Positions 50,418 through 59,170 are shown, counted from the stretch's first letter. The stretch: DNA of 64,000 nt from Catellatospora citrea (GCF_003610235.1 NZ_RAPR01000001.1:3100001-3164000); one strand, 5' to 3'. The notes: generated by a model from the sequence alone, not told the origin. Made by a program: numbers and translations.

Positions 50418-50791
50418 GGCCGCCTCCAGCGGTACTGGGCCCACGATGACGTCGTCTCGCTCACCCGCACCGTCACCGCGGACACCGACTCGGCAAGCGG
50501 CAGGTGCCCCACGCACCACTCGGTGAACAGCCGAGCCAGGTTTTCGCTGGTGGGCTGCACGGTGAGGACGTCGTTAAGGTGCTGGTGGTCGAACGCGATC
50601 TTGAGATAGTCGCCGAGCGGTGACAGCTGCGCGAAGTCCATCACGAAGCCCGGCGGGTCCAGGTAGTCGGCGTCCAGCTCAACCGTCACGGCGTAACTGT
50701 GGCCGTGCAGGCGGGCGCATTTGTGACCCTCGGGCAGGCCGGCCAGACGGTGCGACGCCTCAAACCGGAATGTCTTGGAGATGGTGAACAT
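50414..50791 (-). CDS. queD: 6-carboxy-5,6,7,8-tetrahydropterin synthase
   Basis: Converts dihydroneopterin triphosphate to 6-carboxytetrahydropterin. The 125-residue protein of the PTPS/QueD fold has the zinc ligands and catalytic Cys in FEASHRLAGLPEGHKCARLH, followed by GHSYAVTVEL. FVMDFAQLSPLGDYLK and FDHQHLND follow; the His-Asp-His set is normal. PTSENLARLFTEW is the conserved Glu-containing helix. The ATG forms TGATG with the queC stop. Confidence 0.95.
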   Translation of the reverse strand: MFTISKTFRFEASHRLAGLPEGHKCARLHGHSYAVTVELDADYLDPPGFVMDFAQLSPLGDYLKIAFDHQHLNDVLTVQPTSENLARLFTEWCVGHLPLAESVSAVTVRVSETTSSWAQYRWRRP

Positions 50792-51522
50792 CAGCCCACC
50801 TCGCGCGTCAGGTAGGCGGTCGGGTCCGCCACACGGGCCAGCGCGAAAGCCTCGCGCCGCTCGACGCACGTACCGCAGGTGCCGCAGTGCACGTCGCCGC
50901 CCTTGTAACACGACCAGCTGTCGCCGAACGGCACGTTGACCTGCTCGCCGATCGTCACGATGTCGCTCTTGGCCAAGCCGATGAACGGTGCCAGAACGGT
51001 GAACCCGTCCACGGCGAACCCGGCGTTGGCCAGCTGCGCCATACGGCGGTACGCGCTGACGAATGCCGGGCGGCAGTCGGGGTAAATCGGGTGGTCGCCG
51101 GAGTGCGCGCCGAACGCCACAGCACCGGCCCCGCGCGCGACGGCCACGGCGACGGCGATGTCGAGCATGAGCGCGTTGCGGTTGGGCACCACCGTGGCGC
51201 GCATCGACAAGTCCGTGTAGTGGCCATCAGGCACCGTGACGTCTCGGTCAGTCAGCGCCGACCCGGTGAGCAGACCTGTAATCGATGCCAGATCGATGAC
51301 GTGGTGTTCAGCTCCGAGACGGTGCGCGGTCCGGGACGCATATTCGAGCTCGCGGCGGTGCCGCTGGCCATAGTCGAACGACAGGGCGGTCAGCTGTGCG
51401 CCGTCGGCGCGCAGCCGGTAGGCCAGCACGGTGCTGTCCAAGCCTCCGGACAGGACCAGGACTACATGGCGGGGGATCGAATCGGCGGGGACGCTCAGCG
51501 CACCCAGGGCGGAGGTAGTCAT
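50791..51522 (-). CDS. queC: 7-cyano-7-deazaguanine (preQ0) synthase
   Basis: ATP-dependent enzyme that turns 7-carboxy-7-deazaguanine into preQ0. The 243-residue protein has the PP-loop VVLVLSGGLDSTVLAYRL, FDYGQRHRRELE and the nucleotide-binding GAHSGDHPIYPDCRP. The zinc-binding cysteines are in SWSCYKGGDVHCGTCGTC. It overlaps folE by 4 bp (ATGA). With folE, queD and queE it completes preQ0 synthesis from GTP. Confidence 0.96.
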   Translation of the reverse strand: MTTSALGALSVPADSIPRHVVLVLSGGLDSTVLAYRLRADGAQLTALSFDYGQRHRRELEYASRTAHRLGAEHHVIDLASITGLLTGSALTDRDVTVPDGHYTDLSMRATVVPNRNALMLDIAVAVAVARGAGAVAFGAHSGDHPIYPDCRPAFVSAYRRMAQLANAGFAVDGFTVLAPFIGLAKSDIVTIGEQVNVPFGDSWSCYKGGDVHCGTCGTCVERREAFALARVADPTAYLTREVG

Positions 51523-52133
51523 CGTGCGCCCTCCCCCGCCATGGCCATGAACTGGGCACGCGCGGCCGGGTCGGCCAGGCTACCCCGCCAGGTGCTGGTG
51601 GTGACAGTGCTGCCCATCGCTCCCGCTCCGCGCAGAGTCATGCACATGTGCTCGGCCGTGACGACTACCGCGGCGCCGCCTGGCTTCAGCTGTGACTCCA
51701 GCCAGTCACCGAGCTGCTGGGTCAAGACCTCCTGGATCTGAGGCCGCGCCGCTGCGGACGAGAGGAGACGGGCGAGCTTGGATAGGCCGAGAATGCGCTC
51801 GCCCGGCAGGTAGCCGAGGTGGGCCGTGCCGACGAACGGCAGCATGTGGTGGGCGCACAGCGACACGAACGGAACTTGGCGAGCCAGCACCAGCTCCCGG
51901 TAGCCCGCCTCGTTGGGAAACACGGTGGGGACGTACTCGCGCGGAGTAAGCAGCTCGGCGTATGCCTTGACCATCCGGGCCGGGGTCCGCTGAGTGGACG
52001 GGGTGTCCAGCGGTACGCCGAGCGCGGTCAGTAGTGCCGCCGCGGCCCTTTCGGCGGCGTCTTGGTCGATCATTGGTCGGAGCGACGATGCCGGCGTCAC
52101 CGGCGGAGTCTCCGTAGCGATGAGCGGGAGCAC
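51519..52133 (-). CDS. folE: GTP cyclohydrolase I, cluster copy
   Basis: Converts GTP to dihydroneopterin triphosphate, the entry step to both folate and 7-deazaguanines. The 204-residue protein has the zinc and active-site residues in SLCAHHMLPFVGTAHLGYLP and the second Cys in EHMCMTLRGAG. The closing STVTTSTWRG motif is typical. Position at the head of folE-queC-queD-queE indicates a pathway-dedicated copy; a separate folate copy is expected elsewhere. GTG start with GGAGGA upstream. Confidence 0.95.
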   Translation of the reverse strand: MLPLIATETPPVTPASSLRPMIDQDAAERAAAALLTALGVPLDTPSTQRTPARMVKAYAELLTPREYVPTVFPNEAGYRELVLARQVPFVSLCAHHMLPFVGTAHLGYLPGERILGLSKLARLLSSAAARPQIQEVLTQQLGDWLESQLKPGGAAVVVTAEHMCMTLRGAGAMGSTVTTSTWRGSLADPAARAQFMAMAGEGAR

Positions 52134-52290
52134 AGGCTTCCTCCGGAGTAAGGTCTGCTGCTCATGGCGCAGAGTCCTGCGGATAGGGGTGTAGTTCTCG
52201 GTGGCGCACCGCGAGATCTCGCGTATGAGTGCTCGCGGGTTTGCGCAGGTCCGGCGACAAGCGCGCCGAACCCGGCGCGCTTGGGGTCAG

Positions 52291-52752
52291 CTAGGACATG
52301 TGAGCTGGTGTGCGACTGTGGGGCGTGCTTGCCGGAGTTCCATGGCGTTGCGCACGTTTGCGTTGGCCGACTCCGTCCTGGATGGTCGGGTGAGCGGCGC
52401 GGGGAGCCAGATGTAAGTTGTGCACGGTCTCCAGGGACATCTCTTCACGGCCCGGTATCCGATAGGTGACCAGCACGGAGCTGCCGTCGATCTCAGCGAT
52501 CGTCGCGGGCAGCCACGCCTTGGCGATGTAGGCCCAAACGGGCAATCCCCGCCTGAACTGCTCGGCCGCTACGACAGTTCTTCGCATGTCCGTGCACGGC
52601 GCGCCGAGGGGAGCTGGCATCCAGCCCTTAGCGCGTCTTGGGTAACCAGCGGTCACGCGGCGTACCACGGCTCGCAGCCATAACAGGATCGTGATGCGCC
52701 AGCGGGCCGGTGCCACCGCAGCTCGCGTCGTCTTGGCGACGGTCGTTCTCAT
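52291..52752 (-). CDS. Hypothetical protein, 153 residues
   Basis: Unrecognised basic protein with a possible N-terminal helix (WRITILLWLRAVVRRVTAGY). A small beta-rich region follows with LPVWAYIAKAWLPATIAEID and SVLVTYRIPGREEMSLETVH, which looks like an SH3-like barrel. The C-terminus is Arg/Pro-rich. A strong GGAGGAG precedes the ATG. It lies upstream of folE on the same strand and is the first gene after a 157-bp gap. Confidence 0.6.
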   Translation of the reverse strand: MRTTVAKTTRAAVAPARWRITILLWLRAVVRRVTAGYPRRAKGWMPAPLGAPCTDMRRTVVAAEQFRRGLPVWAYIAKAWLPATIAEIDGSSVLVTYRIPGREEMSLETVHNLHLAPRAAHPTIQDGVGQRKRAQRHGTPASTPHSRTPAHMS

Positions 52753-52834
52753 CGTCTCCTCCAGGTACGCGTTCGGTTTGCCGGGTGGCCCGGCCCGCCA
52801 TGCGTGGGCCGAGCGGGGAACTAGGGGGTGGCTG

Positions 52835-53737
52835 TCACGTGCTCGCCGGAGATAGGTCGCGTCGCTCCAGCAGGTGATAGAGGCTGTAGTCGTCCAGCAC
52901 GTAGCCCGGCACGCTGCGTTCGGAGGCCAGGAGTACGCCGGTGTCCCGGTCGAACAGCAGGCAGAACCGGCCGCCGCCTTCAGCGACCGCGACTTCGACC
53001 GCCTTGCGCCCGCCGCGGTCGGTGACCTCTCCGAGGAACGCCACGCCGGGCTGAACCGCCAGCAGACGAAGCAGCGCGGCTCGCGCGGCCCGGTCGAGGT
53101 AGGTCTCGCGATACAGGCTCGTGATGGCGTCGAAGAACACGATGGGCCGAAGGGTGACGTCGCACGCCGGCGGGCACTCGGTAGCCAGCAGCGGTCCTCC
53201 GTTGTCGGAGCTGATCGCCGATGCCAGCACCACCGGGTTGCCCGAGGGCGGGCCGTGGCGCTCGACGAACGACTCCACCTCGCCCGCGCTCAGGGAGGAG
53301 CTGACCGGTGTGATGGCGTCGAAGACCTGCCGCACCCCGATCTGGGCCATGTCGAAGGACCGGGCTGGCTGACCCGGTACGCGCTTCTCAGATTTGGTGG
53401 TCGCTCCGTCGTTGGTGCGCCAGGTCTCGATGAGGAACCCGATGATCTGGTCGTCGCCACGCGACCACTGCTCGATCTGCGTGTAGTGATACCGGCCGGT
53501 GGTGGCGTCGGCCGGTGCCGACACCAACAGGTCTGCCATCGCGATCAGCGGTCCCGCAGCCTCGGTGGGCGGCGTTGGCGACGCGGGTTCCGCATGTGAT
53601 GGCAGCGACGTGCCGCCCGTGGGAGCTACCGCCACGCCTGCGGCAGACAGCGCCAGCACGACGGCGGCCGAAGCTGCGACCGGAGCCAGCCGCCTGCGGC
53701 GATTCGGCTGAGTGGGTTGCCCGGTGGATTCGGTCAT
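52835..53737 (-). CDS. CU044_5270-like membrane-anchored protein
   Basis: The 300-residue protein has an N-terminal cytoplasmic tail (TESTGQPTQPNRRRR) and one membrane helix (VAASAAVVLALSAAGVAVA). The extracytoplasmic domain has GRYHYTQIEQWSRGDD and FDAITSLYRETYLDRAARAA. VAFLGEVTDRGGRKAVEVAV and SERSVPGYVLDDYSL are also typical of CU044_5270 proteins. These are often encoded with ECF sigma factors, but no sigma factor is present here. It overlaps the acetyltransferase gene by 4 bp. Confidence 0.75.
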   Translation of the reverse strand: MTESTGQPTQPNRRRRLAPVAASAAVVLALSAAGVAVAPTGGTSLPSHAEPASPTPPTEAAGPLIAMADLLVSAPADATTGRYHYTQIEQWSRGDDQIIGFLIETWRTNDGATTKSEKRVPGQPARSFDMAQIGVRQVFDAITPVSSSLSAGEVESFVERHGPPSGNPVVLASAISSDNGGPLLATECPPACDVTLRPIVFFDAITSLYRETYLDRAARAALLRLLAVQPGVAFLGEVTDRGGRKAVEVAVAEGGGRFCLLFDRDTGVLLASERSVPGYVLDDYSLYHLLERRDLSPAST

Positions 53738-54375
53738 GACGGGCTGTCACCCTTCTGGGTCGATGTCGAGGGTTGGGGGTCGCGCCACATGGGCCACAGG
53801 GGCGGACCGTCGTCGGGCAGGTAGAACGGGTCCCGGGCGGCGTACCCGTGCCGTAGGTAGAGGTCGCGGTTGCGGGGCATGCTCGCTTCCAGGTACGCGG
53901 GGATGCCTTCGGCGTCGAGTTGGGCGTGGTGGTGCCGCAGGAGAGCCGACCCGATCCCCCTGGACTGCTCGCTCGGCAGGACGCCCAGGAACAGCAAGTG
54001 GTGGTGGAACACGCCGTGCGGGTGGTGATCGTCGAAGGTCTTGTCCAGCACCTGGAACCGGTTGGCCCAGAAGCCGGTGGCGGTGGCGAGCCGCTGGTCG
54101 TAGTTGTCCGGCCCAGGTGTGTCGTCGTCGCGTGGGAGCCAGATCGCCACACCGGTCCGGTCGGTGGTGACCTCGACGATGCCGCGCTCCAGACCGTGGT
54201 TGAGAAACACCTCGAAGTACCGCAGGTAGACCATTCGGCGCTTGCCGATCTCCGGGATGAGCCAGTCCCCGACCGGTGAGATAAGGAAGGCGTCGGTGAG
54301 CAGGACTGACAGCCACTCGGTGTCGGTGGTTCCGGCGCGGCGGACAGCGGTGGCCCGCACAGAGGTGGGGTTCAT
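53734..54375 (-). CDS. GNAT family acetyltransferase
   Basis: The 213-residue acetyl-CoA-dependent transferase has the motif A pyrophosphate loop in FLGVLPSEQSRGIGSALLRH and motif B in AYLEASMPRNRDLYLRHGY. It may acetylate an amino group on the cluster's product or on a competing metabolite; self-protection is one possibility. It overlaps both neighbours by ATGA, so it is translated together with the permease gene and the CU044_5270-like gene. Confidence 0.85.
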   Translation of the reverse strand: MNPTSVRATAVRRAGTTDTEWLSVLLTDAFLISPVGDWLIPEIGKRRMVYLRYFEVFLNHGLERGIVEVTTDRTGVAIWLPRDDDTPGPDNYDQRLATATGFWANRFQVLDKTFDDHHPHGVFHHHLLFLGVLPSEQSRGIGSALLRHHHAQLDAEGIPAYLEASMPRNRDLYLRHGYAARDPFYLPDDGPPLWPMWRDPQPSTSTQKGDSPS

Positions 54376-55889
54376 CGCGGTGCCGCCTCGGTGAGTCTCG
54401 GCACCAGGGCGAAGGGGTTGGCAGCCGGCATGGCGTTCGCGCCGAGCCCGATCGCGGCGTACACGTCGGGCCGCCATGCCTTGAGCAGGCCCGCCCACCC
54501 GAGGCCCAGCACGGCCGCGACGGCGAACGCTGCCGGGAACGCCCACCGCAGCGGCGAGGCCTGGTCGACGCCGAGGAGCACGTCGAACTGCGCGACGGTC
54601 AGGTACAGCACCCAGCCCAGCGCGACGCTGGCCAGCAGCGGCGCGGCGATCCGCCGCCAGAAGGACTCGCCGCGGCTGTCACGGCCGAAGAAGCCGATCA
54701 CGGCGGCCGAGGTCAGCGTCATGAGGATCAGGACGCCGAGACCGCCGCAGACGGTGATCCAGAAGAACAGGTGCACGATCGGGTCCGCCCCGCCCAGCGC
54801 GTAACCGACCAGCACCACGAACGCCAGCGCGCTCTGCGTGATCGACCCGGCTTTCGGCGCGCCCGTGCGACGACTGGTGCGCCCGAGCACACCGGGTAGG
54901 ACCTGCTCGCGGCCGAGGGAGAAGAAGTAGCGGCCTACGGTGTGGTGGAACGACAGCAGCGCGGCGAACAGCGAGGTCACGAACAGCATGTGGCCCAGGT
55001 CGACGAAGAACTGTCCGAGGTGCGGCTGTACCAGCGTGAAGATCAGCTCGGTGGAGTGTTCCTGCGCGGCGGCCACGATGTTGTCCGGGCCGGTGGCTAC
55101 GGTCAGCGCCCACGCCGACAGCCCGTACAGCAGGCCGGTGACCGCCACCGCGATGAACGTCGCGCGGGCCACCGTGCGTTTGGGGTCGCGGGTCTCTTCG
55201 GAAAACACCGTGGTCGCCTCGAACCCGACGAAGCCGGTCAGCGCCGTCACCAACGCCGCGCCGATGCCCGCGCTCGTCAGGAAGGTGGGCGACAGCGCCG
55301 CGAAGCTAACTCCGACTTCTGCCGGATGAGCGACCATCACCACGGCGAACACGGCGGCGACCGCGACCTCGGCCAGCAGCATGACCGCCAGGACGAGCCC
55401 GTTGAGGTCGATCCGCAGGACGCCGAGCACCGCGACGACGGCCCAGCCTGCCAGCGCGCACAGCCACCAGGTGACATCGATGCCGAACCGGTCGCCCAGC
55501 CAGCCGGACAGCACGGCCCCGAAACCGCCGTACAGGCCGATCTGCATGGCGTTGTAGGCCAGCAGCGCGACGAACGCGGCACCGACACCAGCCGGTCTGC
55601 CCAGGCCATGGCTGACGTAGCTGTAGAACGACCCGGCGTTGACCAGGTGCCGGGACATCGCCACGTAGCCGACCGCGAACAGCGCCAGGATGACCGCCAT
55701 CGCCAGGTACGCGACGGGGATGCCCTGGCTGCCGGTGATGGCGAAGCCGCTGGTCGCGCCACCTGCCGTCACGGTCAGTGGTGCGGCGGCGGCCATCACG
55801 AAGATCACGACCGAGGCGGTGCCCAGGCGGCTGCGTGCCAGTGTGTTGGCCACGTTGCTCGATGTCGCGGTTCTGCTGGAGGTACGCAT
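54372..55889 (-). CDS. APC family amino-acid/polyamine permease
   Basis: The 505-residue membrane protein has about twelve helices and the APC signatures GSFYSYVSHGLGRPAGVGAA and GFVGFEATTVFSEETRDPKRT. GRYFFSLGREQVLPGVLGRT is typical of helix 8. It probably imports or exports an amino acid, amine or related compound. It could deliver a precursor or export the product of the linked cluster. The ATG has GGGAG upstream; a longer upstream frame is not needed. Confidence 0.88.
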   Translation of the reverse strand: MRTSSRTATSSNVANTLARSRLGTASVVIFVMAAAAPLTVTAGGATSGFAITGSQGIPVAYLAMAVILALFAVGYVAMSRHLVNAGSFYSYVSHGLGRPAGVGAAFVALLAYNAMQIGLYGGFGAVLSGWLGDRFGIDVTWWLCALAGWAVVAVLGVLRIDLNGLVLAVMLLAEVAVAAVFAVVMVAHPAEVGVSFAALSPTFLTSAGIGAALVTALTGFVGFEATTVFSEETRDPKRTVARATFIAVAVTGLLYGLSAWALTVATGPDNIVAAAQEHSTELIFTLVQPHLGQFFVDLGHMLFVTSLFAALLSFHHTVGRYFFSLGREQVLPGVLGRTSRRTGAPKAGSITQSALAFVVLVGYALGGADPIVHLFFWITVCGGLGVLILMTLTSAAVIGFFGRDSRGESFWRRIAAPLLASVALGWVLYLTVAQFDVLLGVDQASPLRWAFPAAFAVAAVLGLGWAGLLKAWRPDVYAAIGLGANAMPAANPFALVPRLTEAAPR

Positions 55890-55918
55890 GTAAGAAACTC
55901 CCAAGGGATGAGGGTGGG

Positions 55919-56548
55919 TCAGGTGCGGTGCGCGAGCACCGCTTCGCCGATGGCGGCGTGGGTGTGGAACAGCAGCCAGCGCATCGGAGGCCATAGGGTG
56001 CCGACCTGGTGGTTGAGGAACTCGTACGTGGTTGTGGGGGCACCGTCCAGCAGGAACGACTCCAGCCCGGTGGCCCGCGCCAGTCCGGCCAGCGACAGCT
56101 CGTCGTAGCCGAGCGGTTCATGCCGCCGCAGCCGTAGGGACAGCAACGCCCACGGCCGGGCCGCCTCGTTCATGTCCACCGGCACGTAGATGACGCCGGT
56201 CTGGCGACCGAGCCTGCGCACTGCGGTCACGCGAACGTGCCCGCCGCGCAGGAGGCGCTGTGCGATCTGGTACGCGGCCTCTCTGCTGAGGAAGGCCAGC
56301 CACGTGCGTACGTCGTGCCGGCGGCCTTCCTCGGCGACGAGCTGGTCGAGCACGGTGTGCATCAGCGAGTCGTCGGGCGGCTTGCGGTCGGTCACGGCGA
56401 CCGCGCCTTCCTTCACCACGATGCGCCGTTCGCGGATCAGCTCAGCGAGTAGCGCGGCGGCGCAGCCGAGGTCCACGGCGGTGGGGTGCAGCCGTGGCTT
56501 GCCGGTGACGTCGTGGTGGGCGAGCCGGTAGTAGTTGTCTGCGAGCAC
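55919..56548 (-). CDS. GPP34 (GOLPH3-like) protein
   Basis: The 209-residue protein is like bacterial GPP34 proteins, with LADNYYRLAHHDVTGKPRLH, a helical AAALLAELIRERRIVVKEG and DDSLMHTVLDQLVAEE. Eukaryotic GOLPH3 binds phosphoinositides and glycosyltransferases at the Golgi; the bacterial role is unknown but these proteins are common in actinomycetes. A membrane tether for the glycosyltransferases of this cluster is speculation. GTG start with GGAGGG upstream. It is the first gene of the minus-strand series. Confidence 0.75.
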   Translation of the reverse strand: MLADNYYRLAHHDVTGKPRLHPTAVDLGCAAALLAELIRERRIVVKEGAVAVTDRKPPDDSLMHTVLDQLVAEEGRRHDVRTWLAFLSREAAYQIAQRLLRGGHVRVTAVRRLGRQTGVIYVPVDMNEAARPWALLSLRLRRHEPLGYDELSLAGLARATGLESFLLDGAPTTTYEFLNHQVGTLWPPMRWLLFHTHAAIGEAVLAHRT

Positions 56549-57000
56549 GGATCCGGCCCTCCTTCGGCAGCGGTCATGCAAGGTCGTAGTGGGTCCCGCC
56601 CGCCGCCATGCCCCTTGGCAGCAACGACGAGCGGGAAGCTGGTTGCGGCAATGCCGAGCGGGTAGGGTCGCCGGCACGGGTTGTGTAAGCCGAGTCAGGC
56701 GAGTCGCTCCCCGAGTTCGGGTTGCCTTCGCGGTCCGGGCCGGGCCTGTCGGCCGTACTGGTCCGCATGGATCGATGGATGGCTTGCGGTAGGTCCACCC
56801 TCACGGACAGTCCGCACATGCGGGAATCCCGGATTACCACCCGGTCTAGTACTCGTTCTGATACCGAGATGCGCTTTGAACTGGGCCTCGATACGGACCG
56901 TCACCACGCGCTGGGCTTGATCACCAAAATCCAGGGTTACGCTGCCCGCGTGACCGGTGAGCGATAGCCCTCCGGCGATGTCCTATACCGGAGGTGCGTT
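56549..57000. other. Divergent intergenic region
   Basis: About 450 bp between the GPP34 gene (minus) and the XRE regulator (plus). Both promoters should be here. One 32-codon reading frame (56869-56967, plus) begins MRFELGLDTDRHH, but nothing supports its expression. No repeat was recognised. Confidence 0.5.
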
Positions 57001-57873
57001 GTGATCAGCCCGCTCGTGCGCCGCCAACGGCTGGCGACTGAGCTGATCCGCCTGCGCAACGAACACGCGTACTCGTCGGCTCGCCTCGCTGCCGAGATTG
57101 GTGTTTCCCGCCAGCGCATCTCCGAACTGGAGAATGGGAACGTCGTTCCCAACCTCGATCTGCTCGGCAAGGTCCTGCGGCTGTTCGACATTACCGAGCA
57201 GCAGCAGCGGCAGATCATGACGATTGCTGATGAAGCGCGCGAACGAGGCTGGTGGGCCACGTACGCCGAGGAGATGGGAACCAGGCAAGCCCTATACGCC
57301 AACCTGGAAGCCGGTGCGAGCGAGATTCGCGAATACCAGATGGTCTACCTGCCAGGGCTGCTGCAGATCCCGTCCTACACCGAAGTGCGCGTCCTCACCG
57401 ACCGAGCCGACGGCGCCACCTACAGCCACACCCGAGCACTCGAAGCCCGCGCCGGCCGCCAACAGGTCCTGGAGCGGCCAGGCGGCCCCACATACGAAGT
57501 CGTCATCGACGAGCTCGCGATCCGCCGCTTCGCCGCACCCGCACCGGTCATCATCGACCAACTGGACCACCTCGTGCACGCCGGGCACGAACGCCAGAAC
57601 GTCACCATCCGGGTACTCCCGCTGGCAGCCAGAATCCACCAACACGCGGTCCCGCGCACGGCGTTCTTCACCTACCGGTACCCGGACCCAAACGATCCCG
57701 TCGTGGTCGCCGTCGACACCGTCACCGACGACCTCGTGCTGACGGAAGAACCAGGTGTCCGCCGCTACCTTGAGCTGTACGGCAAGCTGCAAGACGCATC
57801 GCTGTCGGCGGCCGACAGCCTCGACTTTCTCGCCGCAACGGCCGAGGAGATCAGGAGGAACCGCAATGAGTGA
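57001..57873 (+). CDS. XRE-family regulator with DUF5753
   Basis: The 290-residue protein has an N-terminal helix-turn-helix (residues about 5-60, SSARLAAEIGVSRQRISELE) and a C-terminal DUF5753 domain (EYQMVYLPGLLQIPSYTEVR and RFAAPAPVIIDQLDHLVHAG). This architecture is typical of Streptomyces-type regulators paired with DUF397 proteins. GTG start with GGAGG upstream. It overlaps the DUF397 gene by 8 bp. It may control the divergent cluster. Confidence 0.92.
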   Translation: MISPLVRRQRLATELIRLRNEHAYSSARLAAEIGVSRQRISELENGNVVPNLDLLGKVLRLFDITEQQQRQIMTIADEARERGWWATYAEEMGTRQALYANLEAGASEIREYQMVYLPGLLQIPSYTEVRVLTDRADGATYSHTRALEARAGRQQVLERPGGPTYEVVIDELAIRRFAAPAPVIIDQLDHLVHAGHERQNVTIRVLPLAARIHQHAVPRTAFFTYRYPDPNDPVVVAVDTVTDDLVLTEEPGVRRYLELYGKLQDASLSAADSLDFLAATAEEIRRNRNE

Positions 57874-58066
57874 CAGGCAGTTCGGACCGTGGCGGAAGTC
57901 CATCCGCAGCGGTGGCGCCGACAACTGCGTCGAGGTCGCCACCGCAACGGACGAGCACATCGGTGTCCGCGACTCCAAGAGCCCGAACGAGGGGGTCCTG
58001 GTATTCGGTCCCGAGGCATGGTCGGACTTCGTCGAGGGCGTACGGCGCGGCGAGTTCGATCTGTAG
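57866..58066 (+). CDS. DUF397 protein
   Basis: The 66-residue protein has the family core WRKSIRSGGADNCVEVA, then VRDSKSPNEGVLVFGPEAW and FVEGVRRGEF. DUF397 proteins are small partners of XRE-DUF5753 regulators in actinomycetes and probably modulate them. The ATG lies 8 bp before the end of the upstream gene, with AGGAGG at good spacing. Confidence 0.92.
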   Translation: MSDRQFGPWRKSIRSGGADNCVEVATATDEHIGVRDSKSPNEGVLVFGPEAWSDFVEGVRRGEFDL

Positions 58067-58082
58067 CTGACTTCCGAACGTC

Positions 58083-58115
58083 GCCGCCAGTCTCGGTTTC
58101 GGAGGCTGGCGGCCA
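58083..58115 (+). terminator. Terminator after the DUF397 gene
   Basis: GCCGCCAGTCTC and GGAGGCTGGCGGC form a hairpin 17 bp after the stop. Confidence 0.6.
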
Positions 58116-58285
58116 CCATTAGCCCCGACCGGTTCGCTGAATTCGGGCACGTCAGGTCAATGGTCGATGTACATCATTGACGCGGCTTGAACCATTTACG
58201 ACCACGCTGCAATCCTGTAAACAAGCCAGTGCCGGACGAGCAGGTACCGGCTACACGACTGTTGATCGAAATTGGGGGCAGGGCA

Positions 58286-59170
58286 GTGGGAAGGGATGTT
58301 GTCCCGAACAGCCGTATTGCAGCTGCCCGAAAGGCCCTGCTGTCCCCGTCTGGTTCCGGCCGCCCTATGTCACGCCAGGAGCTGGCTGACGCCTGCAACG
58401 CAGAACTTGCCAGAAGGTATGCGGCGCAGGGCAGACATTCGCGATGGGCAGGGTTTACCGAAAAGACCATCGGTGCCCTCGAACGCGGTGAGATACGTTG
58501 GCCTAACGACGACTACCGCACCGCTTTGTGCGAAGTGCTCAACGCAGATGGGCGCGCTCTGGGCCTCTACATCGACCGTGCTGCCGAGGCTGATCATGAA
58601 AACCAGCCCGAGGATGCGCTACGGGAGTCGCCTCGGCGAGTTCTCAGCGCAGTGAGTACCGGTCGGCTGATCCACGGCGGATCCATCGCCATCTGTGGTA
58701 GCCGCCGACCGGGGACAGATCTCAATGTGATCGACGCAGCAGTGCAGGCGCTGGGTGGGATCCTCATGAACGGAACGATCTCGGTTAGCCACGGCCCAGT
58801 GGGAGTGGGCATTGAGGTTATGACCTACATTGCGAACAACTTCCGCCCCTCGCATCTGCAGCGGGCTGTCGGCATATTCGGCCATGCCAACGTCGTACAT
58901 GGCGTCGATACCGTGATCTTCGTGGGCGGTGGTCGCGGGACGCAGGACGAGCTGGACCTCGTTCTGGCCGCAGGAACGCCGATGATTCCAATCGCCCGTA
59001 GCGGCGGGGCTGCCCGCCGGGCGTACATGCTCATGGAAGGAGACATACGCTTGCGCCAGTGGATCAGCACAGCCGACTTCACTGCTCTCGGGGCCTGTAG
59101 CGATGTCGCCACGATCACCGAAACGACACTCCGCCTCATCACCGATCGCTTACAGGGAGATGCGCCGTGA
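58286..59170 (+). CDS. HTH-SLOG domain fusion protein
   Basis: The 294-residue protein has an N-terminal XRE-like helix-turn-helix (residues about 10-100, RPMSRQELADACNAELARRY, then TEKTIGALERGEIRWPNDD). The C-terminal Rossmann-like SLOG domain (about 130-290) has GGSIAICGSRRPGTDLNVID and VIFVGGGRGTQDELDLVLAA, then GTPMIPIARSGGAARRAYML. SLOG domains bind or cleave nucleotides or NAD derivatives. A regulator that senses a nucleotide ligand is one reading, a defence effector another. The GTG start is chosen over the longer TTG frame. It overlaps the RibD-like gene as GTGA. Confidence 0.75.
   Translation: MGRDVVPNSRIAAARKALLSPSGSGRPMSRQELADACNAELARRYAAQGRHSRWAGFTEKTIGALERGEIRWPNDDYRTALCEVLNADGRALGLYIDRAAEADHENQPEDALRESPRRVLSAVSTGRLIHGGSIAICGSRRPGTDLNVIDAAVQALGGILMNGTISVSHGPVGVGIEVMTYIANNFRPSHLQRAVGIFGHANVVHGVDTVIFVGGGRGTQDELDLVLAAGTPMIPIARSGGAARRAYMLMEGDIRLRQWISTADFTALGACSDVATITETTLRLITDRLQGDAP

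Noticed and set aside
52134..52290. preQ1 riboswitch upstream of folE
   Set aside because: No recognisable preQ1 aptamer (short hairpin plus A-rich tail overlapping the ribosome-binding site) could be seen. The sequence is short and not obviously structured.
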